Origin: Cellulosilyticum lentocellum DSM 5427
Lineage (GTDB): Bacteria > Bacillota > Clostridia > Lachnospirales > Cellulosilyticaceae
Direction of reading: 5' to 3'
DNA: 64,000 bases
NCBI RefSeq assembly: GCF_000178835.2
Contig: NC_015275.1
Coordinates: forward strand, 1,695,001 to 1,759,000
The position numbers and the translations under genes are program-made. The notes below the pieces were generated by a model. It saw nothing but the letters and a program-made list of their open reading frames with translations, was not told the origin of the DNA and made no database searches. Below, one piece after another: positions 41,083 to 50,981 of the stretch. The number at the start of each line of letters is the position of its first letter. Positions within the stretch are counted from its first letter, which is position 1.

Positions 41083-42822
41083 ATGAATTTTAAAAAAGTA
41101 GCACCTATTTTAGCTTTAGTGGTAACAACGAGTCTTTTAGGCGGTTGTATTACAGATACAACTTATGAAGCACAAAGTACTCAAGAAGCCACTACTTTGC
41201 AAGAAAACAAAGAAGAAAAAGTATATGTCGTTAAGGTTCAAAATATTACAGACCATACAATAACGGCAGTAACTGGCGAGTTAACACAGGATGGGCCACC
41301 TGCACTACCCAATGGAGAGACGGTGACAGGAGATGGGCCACCTGCATTACCTGATGGAGAGACTAAGGCAGAGAGTATACCATCTGCATTACCTGATGGT
41401 GAGGCAATGACAAATAATACGCCACCATCTCATGGAGGTGGTATGCAATCATTTAGTGCTTCCCAGAAAACTATTAATTTTACTATTGATGATACCACAG
41501 AAATTACAATAGAAATGTTACAGGGAACACAAGAAGGTACTCTTGATCAAATTGGTGTCAATGATATTTTAGAAGTAGCACTTAATGATGATCATATAGC
41601 TAAAAGCATTATTGTCAAAAATCTTAATGCAGGGGGAGGCTTTGGTGGAAGTAATACTGTAACTCAAGGTACATCGGCTAATACAATTGATACGGATAAA
41701 AATATAACAAATGGAAGATATATTTCTACTGGAGATGATGAAAATGCACTACGTGTTGACAATGCAAAAGTAACCTTAGATGGTATTACAGTAGAAAAAA
41801 CACAAGGAAACTCTTCTAACACTGAAAATGGTGATTTTTATGGACAAAATGCTGGCTTACTTGTAACAAACGGAGCAGAGGCGACTATTAAAAATAGTAC
41901 AGTCAATACAACGGTAACAAATGGAAATGGTATTTTTAGTTATGGGGAAGGAACTGTTGTTAATGTATCAGATAGTGTCATTCATACAACAGGTAATAAT
42001 TCAGGTGGTATTCAAACTACAGGTGGTGGCACTATGAATGCTACTAACTTAGAAATTGAGACAAAAGGTAACTCAGCTGCGGCTATTCGTAGTGATAGAG
42101 GAGGCGGTACTGTAAAAGTATTAGGTGGAAGCTATATAACAAATGGTACTGGTAGTCCATCGATCTATTCTACAGCTGATATTTCTGTAGCTGATGCTAC
42201 ACTTGTAGCTAATAATTCTGAAGCACTTGTAATAGAAGGTAAGAACTCTATAGCTCTTGAAAACTGTAATGTAACAGGTAATATGGATAGTAGTAATCTT
42301 GATGAAAATGATAGCGTACACAATATCATGATTTATCAAAGTATGTCAGGTGATGCTGCCATTGGACACTCAACTTTTACTGCAAAAAATGGTAGTATCA
42401 CAGCTAACCAAGGTGATATGATTTATATTACCAATACAACTTGTACAGTGGAATTAACAAATGTTGCACTTACTCTAGCAACAGATACACTTCTTAATGT
42501 ATCTGGAAATACAAGTTCAAGAGGTTGGGGAACACAAGGAAGTAATGGTGGTGATTGTACCTTTATTGCAACCAATCAAGTGATGAATGGTAAAATCCGT
42601 GTAGATGATATCTCTATATTAGATCTAACGTTACAACAAGGAACACAATTTACAGGATCAATAAATACTGAAAATATGTCAGGAGCAACCACAGTTACAA
42701 TAGATGACAGTAGTAAATGGGTGCTCACAGGAGATTCTTATATTACTGAATTCACGGGTGACTTAAGTCAGATTGAAACAAATGGTTATAAACTATTTGT
42801 AAATGGAGAACAAGTAAAGTAG
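41083..42822 (+). CDS. beta-helix surface lipoprotein with proline-rich repeats
   Basis: 579 residues. The lipobox LLGGC gives a lipid-anchored Cys at about residue 22. Residues about 69-112 hold three copies of a 14-residue unit based on DGPPALPDGE. After a His/Gly-rich HGGGMQSF stretch comes a domain with repeated short strands (NAKVTLDGITVEK; NGAEATIKNSTVN; GTVVNVSDSVIH; GGTMNATNLEIE), the pattern of a right-handed parallel beta-helix. It probably sits on the outer surface and binds or modifies carbohydrate. No catalytic motif is seen. Its own promoter and terminators isolate it. Confidence 0.78.
   Translation: MNFKKVAPILALVVTTSLLGGCITDTTYEAQSTQEATTLQENKEEKVYVVKVQNITDHTITAVTGELTQDGPPALPNGETVTGDGPPALPDGETKAESIPSALPDGEAMTNNTPPSHGGGMQSFSASQKTINFTIDDTTEITIEMLQGTQEGTLDQIGVNDILEVALNDDHIAKSIIVKNLNAGGGFGGSNTVTQGTSANTIDTDKNITNGRYISTGDDENALRVDNAKVTLDGITVEKTQGNSSNTENGDFYGQNAGLLVTNGAEATIKNSTVNTTVTNGNGIFSYGEGTVVNVSDSVIHTTGNNSGGIQTTGGGTMNATNLEIETKGNSAAAIRSDRGGGTVKVLGGSYITNGTGSPSIYSTADISVADATLVANNSEALVIEGKNSIALENCNVTGNMDSSNLDENDSVHNIMIYQSMSGDAAIGHSTFTAKNGSITANQGDMIYITNTTCTVELTNVALTLATDTLLNVSGNTSSRGWGTQGSNGGDCTFIATNQVMNGKIRVDDISILDLTLQQGTQFTGSINTENMSGATTVTIDDSSKWVLTGDSYITEFTGDLSQIETNGYKLFVNGEQVK
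41290..41415 (+). repeat. three 42-bp tandem repeats within the lipoprotein gene
   Basis: Units start at 41290, 41332 and 41374. The first two are close copies (GATGGGCCACCTGCA...); the third has diverged. Each encodes a 14-residue unit, so copy number can change without a frameshift. Confidence 0.75.
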
Positions 42823-42899
42823 TTTAAAAATTATTAGGAGTTAGGGAATCCTAAGTATACAGAGGTATATGAAGGATTTTCGGAAATTTAATTTTAAAT

Positions 42900-42942
42900 T
42901 TCAAGGCCTCATTAAATCGTAGGGATTCAATGAGGCCTTTTA
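42900..42942. terminator. bidirectional terminator
   Basis: AAGGCCTCATTAAATC pairs with GATTCAATGAGGCCTT between the lipoprotein gene and the convergent ABC-F gene. Confidence 0.9.
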
Positions 42943-42949
42943 TCATAAT

Positions 42950-44692
42950 TTAAAATAGCTTAATCAGTGCTTCTAAGTCGTCACATAGTATTTTAGCACG
43001 TATAAAATCGTTATCTTTTAAAGCCAGAGCTACTTTTGTTTCAAGCGCCTTTTTCTTTTGTTCAAGTTCTAGATAGTCTTTATCAAAATGGCTTGCATAA
43101 ATCATTTTTCTAAATTTACGCATACTTATTTTTCTGATGGTCTTATCATCAATGATTAAGGCGTAATCCATACAGTTAACGATAGAATAGAAGTCATGTG
43201 AAATCATAAGAATAGCACCATTATAATTTCCAAGAGCTTTTTCAAGAGCTAATTGTGAGTAGGTGTCTAAATGACTTGTAGGCTCGTCTAATAGCAGTAG
43301 GTTTGCATGGCTTGTTGCAATTTTGGCTAATTGAAGGAGATTCTTTTCTCCACCAGATAAAGCCTCAATTCTTTGATAAAGCATTTCTTCTTCAAAGCCA
43401 TAGTTTATAACATGAGAGAGCACCTCATCAGCATTTTTAAAACCAAGTGCTAGGAATTCTTCAAGAATCGTATGAGACTCATCGAGCATTTCACCTTGGC
43501 GTTGAGATAAATAAGCCACTTCAGTGCCTTGGTTAAATGCAATGCTTGGATGATCATTCTTAAAAATTTCTCGTAGTAAAGTCGTTTTTCCAGTGCCATT
43601 AGCGCCAATGATGGCTACTTTATCAGTGGATTTAATTTCAAAGCTGACATTTTCTAAAAGTATTTCTTCAAAGGCAACGCTGAAATCCGTTACTTTTAAA
43701 ATGGTGGTTTCTGGGTCTGTTTCATGGTCAGTAACTAAATGAATAGCAGGCTCTTTGATATAAACAAAAGGTGCTTTTATTCTGCGTGCTTCTAAGCGTT
43801 CTTGAAGCTTTACTCTAGCTTTTAGAGATTTTCCTTTAGAAGGGTCAGCTAGATTCGTTGCGGCAGTTCTAAGTTTCTCAATAACTTGAGCATTTCGTTC
43901 AATGGCTTCTGTATCAGCTTGAGCCAGTTCTTGTAGTTCAATCTTTTTCTCAAGGAGTGAGAAGTTATAATCCATATAGTTACCGTCAAATTCTTGTAGC
44001 TCCTTATTTTCTAAGTGAATAATCTTATTAAAGCAATAATTGAGTAGATAGCGATTATGGGTGATGACAAGAAGTGTGCCTTTGTGGGCATTAATAAGGT
44101 TTTTAAGGGCGTTAAGATTTTCGAAATCTAAAAATACATCTGGTTCATCCATAATCATTAAATGTGGGTTACTGAGCATTTCCTTAATAACCTGAACAAG
44201 CTTGAATTCGCCACCACTTAGCTGAGAAACCATTAGGTCTTTATGATTCATAAGATCAGCTAAATTTAATTTTTTATTAATGTTACTTTCAAAATCATCT
44301 CCACCAAGTGCTTCAAAAGCATCTAACGTTTCTTGATACTTTTCAAGTAAGGCCTCAATATCAGAAGAGGTTTCCATTTCAGTACAAATGGCTGTTAATT
44401 CATTTTGTAACCCAATACATGGGCCGCCTATATACTCAAATACAGTCATATCTTTTGTTTGTGTAGGTTCAATGAACTGACTCACATAACCAATGCGGCA
44501 GTCAGGTGTTATTTCTAAATCACCCTCGAACATATATTTTTCTGAGTTCATGATTAAATCAATCAAGGTGCTTTTTCCACTACCACTTACACCTATAAAA
44601 GCACAGTGCTGACCTTCTTCTAATGTAAATGAAATATGATTAAAGAGATCTTTTTGGGGAAAAGAGTAGGATAAGTTATCAACGTTTATCAT
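42950..44692 (-). CDS. ABC-F family ATPase
   Basis: 580 residues with two ABC domains and no membrane segment. First: GVSGSGKSTLIDLI, signature LSGGEFKL, MDEPDVFLD. Second: GANGTGKTTLLRE, LSGGEKNLLQ, LDEPTSHLD. A basic helical linker between them (AADPSKG... LKARVKLQERLEARRIK region) and a coiled-coil tail are typical of ABC-F proteins, which act on ribosomes in translation control or antibiotic protection. The exact subfamily is not clear. The first Walker B has Asp-Val instead of Thr-x-His after DEP. Confidence 0.9.
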   Translation of the reverse strand: MINVDNLSYSFPQKDLFNHISFTLEEGQHCAFIGVSGSGKSTLIDLIMNSEKYMFEGDLEITPDCRIGYVSQFIEPTQTKDMTVFEYIGGPCIGLQNELTAICTEMETSSDIEALLEKYQETLDAFEALGGDDFESNINKKLNLADLMNHKDLMVSQLSGGEFKLVQVIKEMLSNPHLMIMDEPDVFLDFENLNALKNLINAHKGTLLVITHNRYLLNYCFNKIIHLENKELQEFDGNYMDYNFSLLEKKIELQELAQADTEAIERNAQVIEKLRTAATNLADPSKGKSLKARVKLQERLEARRIKAPFVYIKEPAIHLVTDHETDPETTILKVTDFSVAFEEILLENVSFEIKSTDKVAIIGANGTGKTTLLREIFKNDHPSIAFNQGTEVAYLSQRQGEMLDESHTILEEFLALGFKNADEVLSHVINYGFEEEMLYQRIEALSGGEKNLLQLAKIATSHANLLLLDEPTSHLDTYSQLALEKALGNYNGAILMISHDFYSIVNCMDYALIIDDKTIRKISMRKFRKMIYASHFDKDYLELEQKKKALETKVALALKDNDFIRAKILCDDLEALIKLF

Positions 44693-44952
44693 AGAATGTC
44701 CTTTCTTGTCTTTGCTACTAAAAAAGAGCCTATCAAAATAAGCGCTTCGATATATTATTTTATAAACTACAATTTTTTACTCATTTTTGTATGTAAATCT
44801 GTTTTGTGAATTTGCTTTAGTAGTATAACATCTTTTAGGATTACTATCAATCTATTCGTTTCGAAGGAGCTATGAAAGAAACAGATAGATGTGCATGACT
44901 AGGACGAAGGTGGAATATAATGAAGCAAGGTGGATAAGCTAGGAGGAAGACT

Positions 44953-45753
44953 ATGTACCTTGTTCTTATATTGTTAATATTACTAGTGGGGCAATTAATA
45001 GTAGGGGCAAAAAGTAAGCAATTATCTTTGAAACATGTAGTGAAGGAATTCTTTTGGGTAGAAGGTAGTTGGCAAGATCAAATGATAGATTTGCTGCAAA
45101 AGGGTGTTGTGATTTTATTAAGTATTGGTAAGGTCTTAAAACAAGAAGGTGAAATTCAAAAAAGCATTGTGTTTTTACTAGCGTTTGTAATGTATAGTTT
45201 ATTACTAAAACTACTTATCAGTTTTACACTGTGGCTGGAAGAATACTTAATGAGCATGACACTTGATATTGCATTTTCTATTTTAATACCTACTGTGATT
45301 TTGATGTTTTTTTCAACAATTAATACGGTTATTACAAGACAGGTAGCTTTTATGGCACTTATTACAAGTGTTGTCATGGTGTATTTAGAAATGCTTCATT
45401 TTATAACAGGCGAAGTACCTTATAAGCCAGATACAAAAAGAGGAAAAGCATTAAAGGTAAAGAGTATTATTGCATGGCTGGTTATTATTTTAAGTAATCT
45501 TTATACCTTATTAGTTCTGGTTCAGTTTACAGGACACTCTAGAATTCATCATTTTATACAAGCTGAAACCTTTAATCAGCAAAGTGCGGTGGACTTATTT
45601 TATTATCTGGTGATTACGTTTACTACAGTTGGGTTTGGGGATGTTTACCCTCAAACAACTTTGGCTAAGGTACTCACCATAATGATTGCTCTTTCTGGCA
45701 TGCTATTTTCAGGAATGTTTATAGCAACAATCTTAGCAGTAGATGAAAGATAA
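44953..45753 (+). CDS. two-pore-domain-type potassium channel
   Basis: 266 residues with about six hydrophobic segments. The selectivity filter TVGFGD is at 225-230 within FYYLVITFTTVGFGDVYP, flanked by two helices as in the Ion_trans_2 family. There is no cytoplasmic RCK domain: the protein ends 36 residues after the filter. The N-terminal four helices resemble no known voltage sensor. TAGGAGGAAG precedes ATG 44953. Likely a K+ leak or gated channel; gating unknown. Confidence 0.88.
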   Translation: MYLVLILLILLVGQLIVGAKSKQLSLKHVVKEFFWVEGSWQDQMIDLLQKGVVILLSIGKVLKQEGEIQKSIVFLLAFVMYSLLLKLLISFTLWLEEYLMSMTLDIAFSILIPTVILMFFSTINTVITRQVAFMALITSVVMVYLEMLHFITGEVPYKPDTKRGKALKVKSIIAWLVIILSNLYTLLVLVQFTGHSRIHHFIQAETFNQQSAVDLFYYLVITFTTVGFGDVYPQTTLAKVLTIMIALSGMLFSGMFIATILAVDER

Positions 45754-45757
45754 AATA

Positions 45758-45818
45758 GTAAAAGAGCTATAGAAGCACTACCTTGTCAAAGGAGGCGTGC
45801 ACCTTATAGCTCTTTTAA
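45758..45818 (+). terminator. terminator after K+ channel gene, with structured loop
   Basis: TAAAAGAGCTATA (45759-45771) pairs with TATAGCTCTTTTA (45805-45817). The loop folds further: GCAC with GTGC and CCTT with AAGG. Confidence 0.85.
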
Positions 45819-45874
45819 AGGATATGTTATTAGGATAAGTGAGTGTACGCCCAAAGAGGAATACACTTACCTAG

Positions 45875-47080
45875 CTAAGAAGATTGATTGGTTATGTGTG
45901 AAGCAATAGAGGTTGAGATGTAATTGGTATCTACTGTAATGACTGTATAGTAGTCTGGATTAATTGATTTAATAGCTGTATCTAAAGCTTTAGCTAACTC
46001 AGAAGGTGATTGCTTAAAACCTATAGGAATAGCAATATCAAAAATAATATTACTATGAGTAGGGCCCATGACCATACGGAAATCATGAATGGAAAGTCTG
46101 GGGTCTATAGTTTTAGCGAATTCTTTAACTTGTGCTTTTAAGTCATTAATAACAGGGTCGTTAGTGACAATAGGATCCATATGAATGACCATATCAATCC
46201 CCATTTCTCTTTGAAGGTCACGTTCAATATTATCTATTATATCGTGACAGTGAAGTAAATTAGCATCTGCAGGTACTTCTGCATGGACAGAAGCAAACCA
46301 GCGGTTAGGCCCATAGCTATGGATGACTAAATCATGAAAGCCAGTAATTTCTTTATAGCTGAGGAGCCTGGTCTGAATAGCATTTACAAACTCAGGGTCA
46401 GGTGCTTGCCCTAGTAAAGGACTTGTAGTTTCTTTAATGAGTGAAATACCTGAATAAAAGATAAAAGCGCCTACTACTCCTCCCATTAGACCATCCAGGT
46501 TAATACCTGTAAAATAGGAAATGATGGTGGCGAGAAGTACAGCACTTGTAGCTAAAACATCATTACGGCTATCTGTGGCTGTAGCAATCATTGTGGTAGA
46601 TTGAATCTTAGTACCCAGTATGCGGTTAAAGCGACTTAACCAAAGTTTGACCATAATAGAAAAGACTAATACCATGATTAAGATAGGGCTAAATAAAATG
46701 GGTTCAGGATTTAAAATTTTACTGATAGATGAACGAATAAGTTCTAAACCTAAAAGTAAAATAATAAATGAAACAATCATACCTGAAATATATTCAATAC
46801 GTGCATGACCAAAAGGATGGTCTTCATCTGCTGGTTTTGCAGAAAGCTTGAAGCCAATGAGAGTTACTACTGATGAACCGGCATCTGATAAGTTGTTGAT
46901 ACCATCGGCAAAGATAGCCATACTTTTAAAGAGTAGGCCAATCCCCATTTTACTTAAGCATAAGATAAGATTAGCAATAATACCAACCATACTTCCTAAA
47001 TTTCCATAAGCTTCTCGCACCTTAGGATTAGTAATATCTTCGTAATTTTTTATAAAACATTTAATAAGCGTTTTTGTCAT
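45875..47080 (-). CDS. cation diffusion facilitator (CDF) transporter
   Basis: 401 residues from ATG 47080 (GGAGGGA 6 bases before; the ATG at 47098 is upstream of that site). The metal-site regions FADGINNLSDAGSSVV and DEDHPFGHARIEYI, and TDSRNDVLATS, identify a CDF efflux protein for Zn2+, Mn2+ or Fe2+. The C-terminal cytoplasmic part (from about 230) is longer than the usual single dimerisation domain. It follows the DHH gene by 23 bp, so the two share a transcript. Confidence 0.92.
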   Translation of the reverse strand: MTKTLIKCFIKNYEDITNPKVREAYGNLGSMVGIIANLILCLSKMGIGLLFKSMAIFADGINNLSDAGSSVVTLIGFKLSAKPADEDHPFGHARIEYISGMIVSFIILLLGLELIRSSISKILNPEPILFSPILIMVLVFSIMVKLWLSRFNRILGTKIQSTTMIATATDSRNDVLATSAVLLATIISYFTGINLDGLMGGVVGAFIFYSGISLIKETTSPLLGQAPDPEFVNAIQTRLLSYKEITGFHDLVIHSYGPNRWFASVHAEVPADANLLHCHDIIDNIERDLQREMGIDMVIHMDPIVTNDPVINDLKAQVKEFAKTIDPRLSIHDFRMVMGPTHSNIIFDIAIPIGFKQSPSELAKALDTAIKSINPDYYTVITVDTNYISTSIASHITNQSS

Positions 47081-47103
47081 AAATCTCCCTCCATTCACTT
47101 GTT

Positions 47104-48072
47104 TTACTTGGCTTTATTTTCCTCTGTCAAGTGAAATAAAGTATTAATAACCAGTTCTCTAATAGAAGGAGGAACTGGCATACCAGCAGCTTTTGCATGA
47201 CCGCCACCACCGAAAACTTCTGTAATATCTGTAGCAAGGTTCACATTATCTTTGACAGTACGGCAGGAAACACCGCCGCCCACATTAATCATAGCAATAA
47301 AGTCTAATTCTGGATGGAGTTCCCCTAGCTTATTACCGAGTTCACTTTGAAAACGATTAGCAAAAACAATTCCTGCTTTATAACCTAAAATTGTTTTTTC
47401 AATAATTTCTTCGTTACGTGCCTCAATATATTTATCAATTTCATTTTGACGAATTTCTAAAAGAAGCTGTTGCGTTTCATCGAAAGTAAAAGATCCCTCA
47501 TCTGTTTGAAGGCGTTCCCACCAATAAGTCATAAAGCGTTCATTACCTAAAATAGAAAATAAGTCATTGAGCTGTTTTGCTTCAAGATCTCCTAAAGGTT
47601 GCCAATCCCAAGTGTCTAGACGTCTTACTTTTTCAACATAAGCAGCTGTAAGAGGATTTAGAAGTAGCTTACTTGATGCATGTGTTTTAAGATAGTCAAA
47701 AAATAAAGAAGTACCACTACATTTAATACCTGCTTCATCTTGAATACGTACTTGACACCAAGGGAAAACTTCTAGGGCTGTAGCAGAAAGGTGGTGGTCA
47801 ATAAGCTGAAAATGTGAAGCAGATAGGTCACTATCAGTAGTGTCAATCAAGCTTTGAATCGTTTCTGCTAAATCTTTGGTAATAGAGATATCTGTAATAT
47901 AGCAATGTTCATAATTTAAATAGTCTTTATTAGTAATATAAAGAGAGACTTTCTCATTAATATCTTCATAAGAGCAGTTGTCAAAACTCACTTCGTTAGG
48001 TCCATAAGCTAATTGTGCTAAAAGTACACAACTATATCCATCTAAATCATTATGTGAAAAATGTTTAATCAT
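47104..48072 (-). CDS. DHH-family phosphoesterase
   Basis: 322 residues. The DHH domain has HNDLDGYSCVLLA, the DIS motif and LIDHHLSA; the DHHA1 end has EVFGGGGHAKAAGMPV. Such proteins cleave short RNA oligonucleotides or cyclic dinucleotide products (NrnA/GdpP-like). With the CDF gene downstream, a joint role in metal-dependent nucleotide turnover is possible but unsupported. The 336-bp gap to the next gene holds only the two divergent promoters. Confidence 0.88.
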   Translation of the reverse strand: MIKHFSHNDLDGYSCVLLAQLAYGPNEVSFDNCSYEDINEKVSLYITNKDYLNYEHCYITDISITKDLAETIQSLIDTTDSDLSASHFQLIDHHLSATALEVFPWCQVRIQDEAGIKCSGTSLFFDYLKTHASSKLLLNPLTAAYVEKVRRLDTWDWQPLGDLEAKQLNDLFSILGNERFMTYWWERLQTDEGSFTFDETQQLLLEIRQNEIDKYIEARNEEIIEKTILGYKAGIVFANRFQSELGNKLGELHPELDFIAMINVGGGVSCRTVKDNVNLATDITEVFGGGGHAKAAGMPVPPSIRELVINTLFHLTEENKAK

Positions 48073-48408
48073 ATTTTAATCTCCTATAAGTTTTAATCAT
48101 ATTCTACAAATAATAGTAAAATGTATCAATCAGCCATCTTCAAAAAAGTAACTTTATACCATATTGTTTTCTGATTTTTTCTAAGATGTGTAATGATACA
48201 ATTCAATAGGGCTGTATGAAATGTCAAAGCCGTCATAAGTATTATGGCATTTTACGTGACTTATATGTAGAACAATTGCTTTTAGTATAAACCACTCCTA
48301 AAAGAGATTCTAGTAGGATTTCTAAGAAAACGTGTAAATTTTTCAAAACAGGTATATAATAAGGACTGATGGTAAGAGAAAACTTATCTAGTAGGGAGGA
48401 GTAAAAAG

Positions 48409-49278
48409 ATGTCAATTGACCGTAATGACCCATGCTGGTGTGGTAGTGGGAAAAAATATAAAAAGTGTCATTTAAGCTTTGATGAAAAGCTTAAACATTT
48501 AGAATTACAAGGTGAGGAAGTGCCGCCTAGAGAAATTATCAAAGGACAAGCTGATATTGAAGGTATGAAAAAAGCTGCCGAGATTAATAATGCTATACTA
48601 GATTTAGTAGGCACAAAGATTAAAGCGGGTATGTCTACAGAAGCAATTAATCAATTAGTTCATGAGTATACAGTAAGTCATGGTGGTATTCCAGCACCTC
48701 TTAATTACGAAGGCTATCCAAAGAGTGTTTGTGTATCTATTAATAATGTAGTTTGCCATGGTGTTCCTTCAGAAGAAACCATTTTACAAGAAGGCGATAT
48801 TGTGAATGTGGATGTAACCACTATTGTAGATGGTTATTTTGCTGATGCTTCTAGAATGTATATGATTGGTGAAGTCAGTGAAGAGGCCAGGAGGCTTGTA
48901 GAGGTAGCTAAAAAATGCCTAGAAGTAGGTATAGCGGCTATTAAACCTTGGGGACATCTTGGAGACATTGGGGCTGCAGTACAAGCTTGTGCCGAAGCAA
49001 ATGGATGCTCTGTCGTAATAGATTTAGGTGGACATGGTATAGGAAAGCTATTCCATGAAGAACCTTTTGTTCCTCATGTAGGAGAAGAAGGAGAAGGAAT
49101 GCTGCTTGTACCAGGGATGACTTTAACGGTAGAGCCAATGATTAATGCAGGTGATTATCGCGTCTATATTGATGACGAAGATGGATGGACTGTTTATACA
49201 GAAGATGATTCACTTTCAGCACAGTGGGAGCATACTATCCATATTACAGAAACAGGCATAGAAATCATTGCCTATTAA
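48409..49278 (+). CDS. map: methionine aminopeptidase with N-terminal SEC-C zinc motif
   Basis: 289 residues. The N-terminal DPCWCGSGKKYKKCH is a SEC-C metal-binding motif; the peptidase domain from about residue 45 has the five metal ligands in VDVTTIVDGYFADASR, GHGIGKLFHEEP, LTVEPMIN and QWEHTIHIT. It removes N-terminal Met from new proteins. The SEC-C fusion is found in many Clostridia and may help ribosome docking. TATAAT at 48354-48359 is a likely -10; GGGAGGAG precedes ATG 48409. Confidence 0.95.
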   Translation: MSIDRNDPCWCGSGKKYKKCHLSFDEKLKHLELQGEEVPPREIIKGQADIEGMKKAAEINNAILDLVGTKIKAGMSTEAINQLVHEYTVSHGGIPAPLNYEGYPKSVCVSINNVVCHGVPSEETILQEGDIVNVDVTTIVDGYFADASRMYMIGEVSEEARRLVEVAKKCLEVGIAAIKPWGHLGDIGAAVQACAEANGCSVVIDLGGHGIGKLFHEEPFVPHVGEEGEGMLLVPGMTLTVEPMINAGDYRVYIDDEDGWTVYTEDDSLSAQWEHTIHITETGIEIIAY

Positions 49279-49304
49279 AATATAGAAAAATAGTTTTTAT
49301 AGAA

Positions 49305-49354
49305 CAAAGGAGAGCGTAGCAATCTTATATTTAAGAAGCTACGCTCTCCTTTCT
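49305..49354. terminator. bidirectional terminator
   Basis: AAAGGAGAGCGTAGC pairs with GCTACGCTCTCCTTT between map and the convergent permease gene. Confidence 0.92.
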
Positions 49355-49370
49355 ATAGAAACCATTATGC

Positions 49371-50981
49371 TTAATAAATCGTATTAAAACGTTTGATACC
49401 TATAGTTTTAAGTAGATAAAGACAGAGGCTATTTAAAAGGAGCAAAACCACAATAACACCTATGAAAAAGAGGGTAAGGTTTTGTGGCTCTAGTAAAAAG
49501 AAAAGGCCAACTGGTGCTCCTATGAGTCCCATACCTAGGAAAACAGAAATCATACTACTTGCACTTTGCTTAACCACAGCAGTTTCATTACTCCAATTCA
49601 GTTTAGGAAAAAAGAGATTAATGAGTAAGCCGGAGGTAGCAGTTAAAAAGGCATATAAACTAGGGATACTCAAAAGATAAAATATATCGACTAGGCCAAG
49701 TTTAAAGTTAAAGGCAAATAACAAGCTAGCTAATAAAATAGCAGGTAAACAAACGGTTAGGTTCAGCAAAATTTTTGCAGCAAATAAAGTTGTGGGTGTT
49801 ACAGGTAAGGATTTAACAATCCATAGGTTTTTACCTTCCATTGAAATAGAAACAGAGCTTGTAAAGCTTATTGCTGCACTACCGGCTAAGATGGTGACTA
49901 AACCACCTACTAAATAATTTTGAAGTTCTGGCATTTGTAATAAAGCTTCAAGCTGATCAGGCGAGAAGAAGAAAGAACCTATAGCCATAATGACAACTAA
50001 AAGCATACCAATAGAGGTATTCATGACATAAATAGGTGAGGCTAAATAGCGTTTGACTTCTTTATGATACAGCGCTTTAATAACGGATTTTGTTTTTAAA
50101 TGACCTAGTTTATAGTTAGCCATTTGATGTGTTTCACTTAAATTGGCTACAATTTTTTTTAGGCCTTTAGCCAGTAAAGCAAGAATAATGGTAGTAGGGA
50201 TAATAGAATAAAGGCCAAAGCTTATAAGGGCAACGCTATTTAACTCAACCAGTGCCGTTGTTAAGTAATAAGCAGGTGGATAAAAACGTTTGATACTTTC
50301 AAAAATCATCTCATGATGGGTCAATAAAAGTGGTAATAGTTTATTGGCATTTAATTGCAAAGCAAAAGCACCAAGTGTTAAAGCAACCATTAAAAATAAT
50401 ACGACCATAGACCCATGCTTTTTAGAGCGAGAAGCAATAAAAGAGGTGCCATAAGCAAGGATAGTTGCTATTAAAGTAGGAAGTAACGGTACTAAAACGA
50501 TGGCGAAAATCATCATAACAAATATCCAAGATGAACAAGCTGTTTTCAAGTAGTAAATAATCATAATAGGTGTAAAGAAAGCAGCTGTTAATAAACAGTT
50601 CATGAGGTAAGTAAAAAATAATTTACTCAGTAAAATAGCTAAAGGTTTAATCGGTAAAGAAAAAAGTAAGGAATAGTCTTTAGCAGTAAATACACTACCT
50701 TGGATACTATAGGTAGAAAAAATAATAATGATTAAACTAATAAGAGTTAAACCAAGAAGTGGTAAAAGGTTTAATCCACCTATACTTTCTAGACCATTAG
50801 CTAGCACAAAAGCATACCAGGTTGAGAGTCCTACAAAAACCACAGCAGCATAAAGCATTAGTATACCCATAGCAATCATTTTAGCTTTTTCGGTTTTGGA
50901 CTTGGTATAACGTAATTGATTAAGCCCTAATAATTGTTTTAAATAAGCTTTAATTAATATTGGATAAGGATTCATTATCAA
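49371..50981 (-). CDS. ABC transporter permease, large ABC-2-like type
   Basis: 536 residues with about twelve hydrophobic segments and no ATPase. It overlaps the ATP-binding subunit gene by 32 bp, so the two form one exporter. Permeases of this length next to a single ATPase are common in Firmicutes and their substrates are mostly unknown. The middle stretch KSVIKALYHKEVKRYLASPIY is a typical cytoplasmic coupling region. Confidence 0.82.
   Translation of the reverse strand: MIMNPYPILIKAYLKQLLGLNQLRYTKSKTEKAKMIAMGILMLYAAVVFVGLSTWYAFVLANGLESIGGLNLLPLLGLTLISLIIIIFSTYSIQGSVFTAKDYSLLFSLPIKPLAILLSKLFFTYLMNCLLTAAFFTPIMIIYYLKTACSSWIFVMMIFAIVLVPLLPTLIATILAYGTSFIASRSKKHGSMVVLFLMVALTLGAFALQLNANKLLPLLLTHHEMIFESIKRFYPPAYYLTTALVELNSVALISFGLYSIIPTTIILALLAKGLKKIVANLSETHQMANYKLGHLKTKSVIKALYHKEVKRYLASPIYVMNTSIGMLLVVIMAIGSFFFSPDQLEALLQMPELQNYLVGGLVTILAGSAAISFTSSVSISMEGKNLWIVKSLPVTPTTLFAAKILLNLTVCLPAILLASLLFAFNFKLGLVDIFYLLSIPSLYAFLTATSGLLINLFFPKLNWSNETAVVKQSASSMISVFLGMGLIGAPVGLFFLLEPQNLTLFFIGVIVVLLLLNSLCLYLLKTIGIKRFNTIY

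Noticed and set aside
48242-48433. Minus-strand 63-codon ORF over the map start
   Set aside because: It overlaps the map promoter and coding start, has no ribosome site and no protein-like features.
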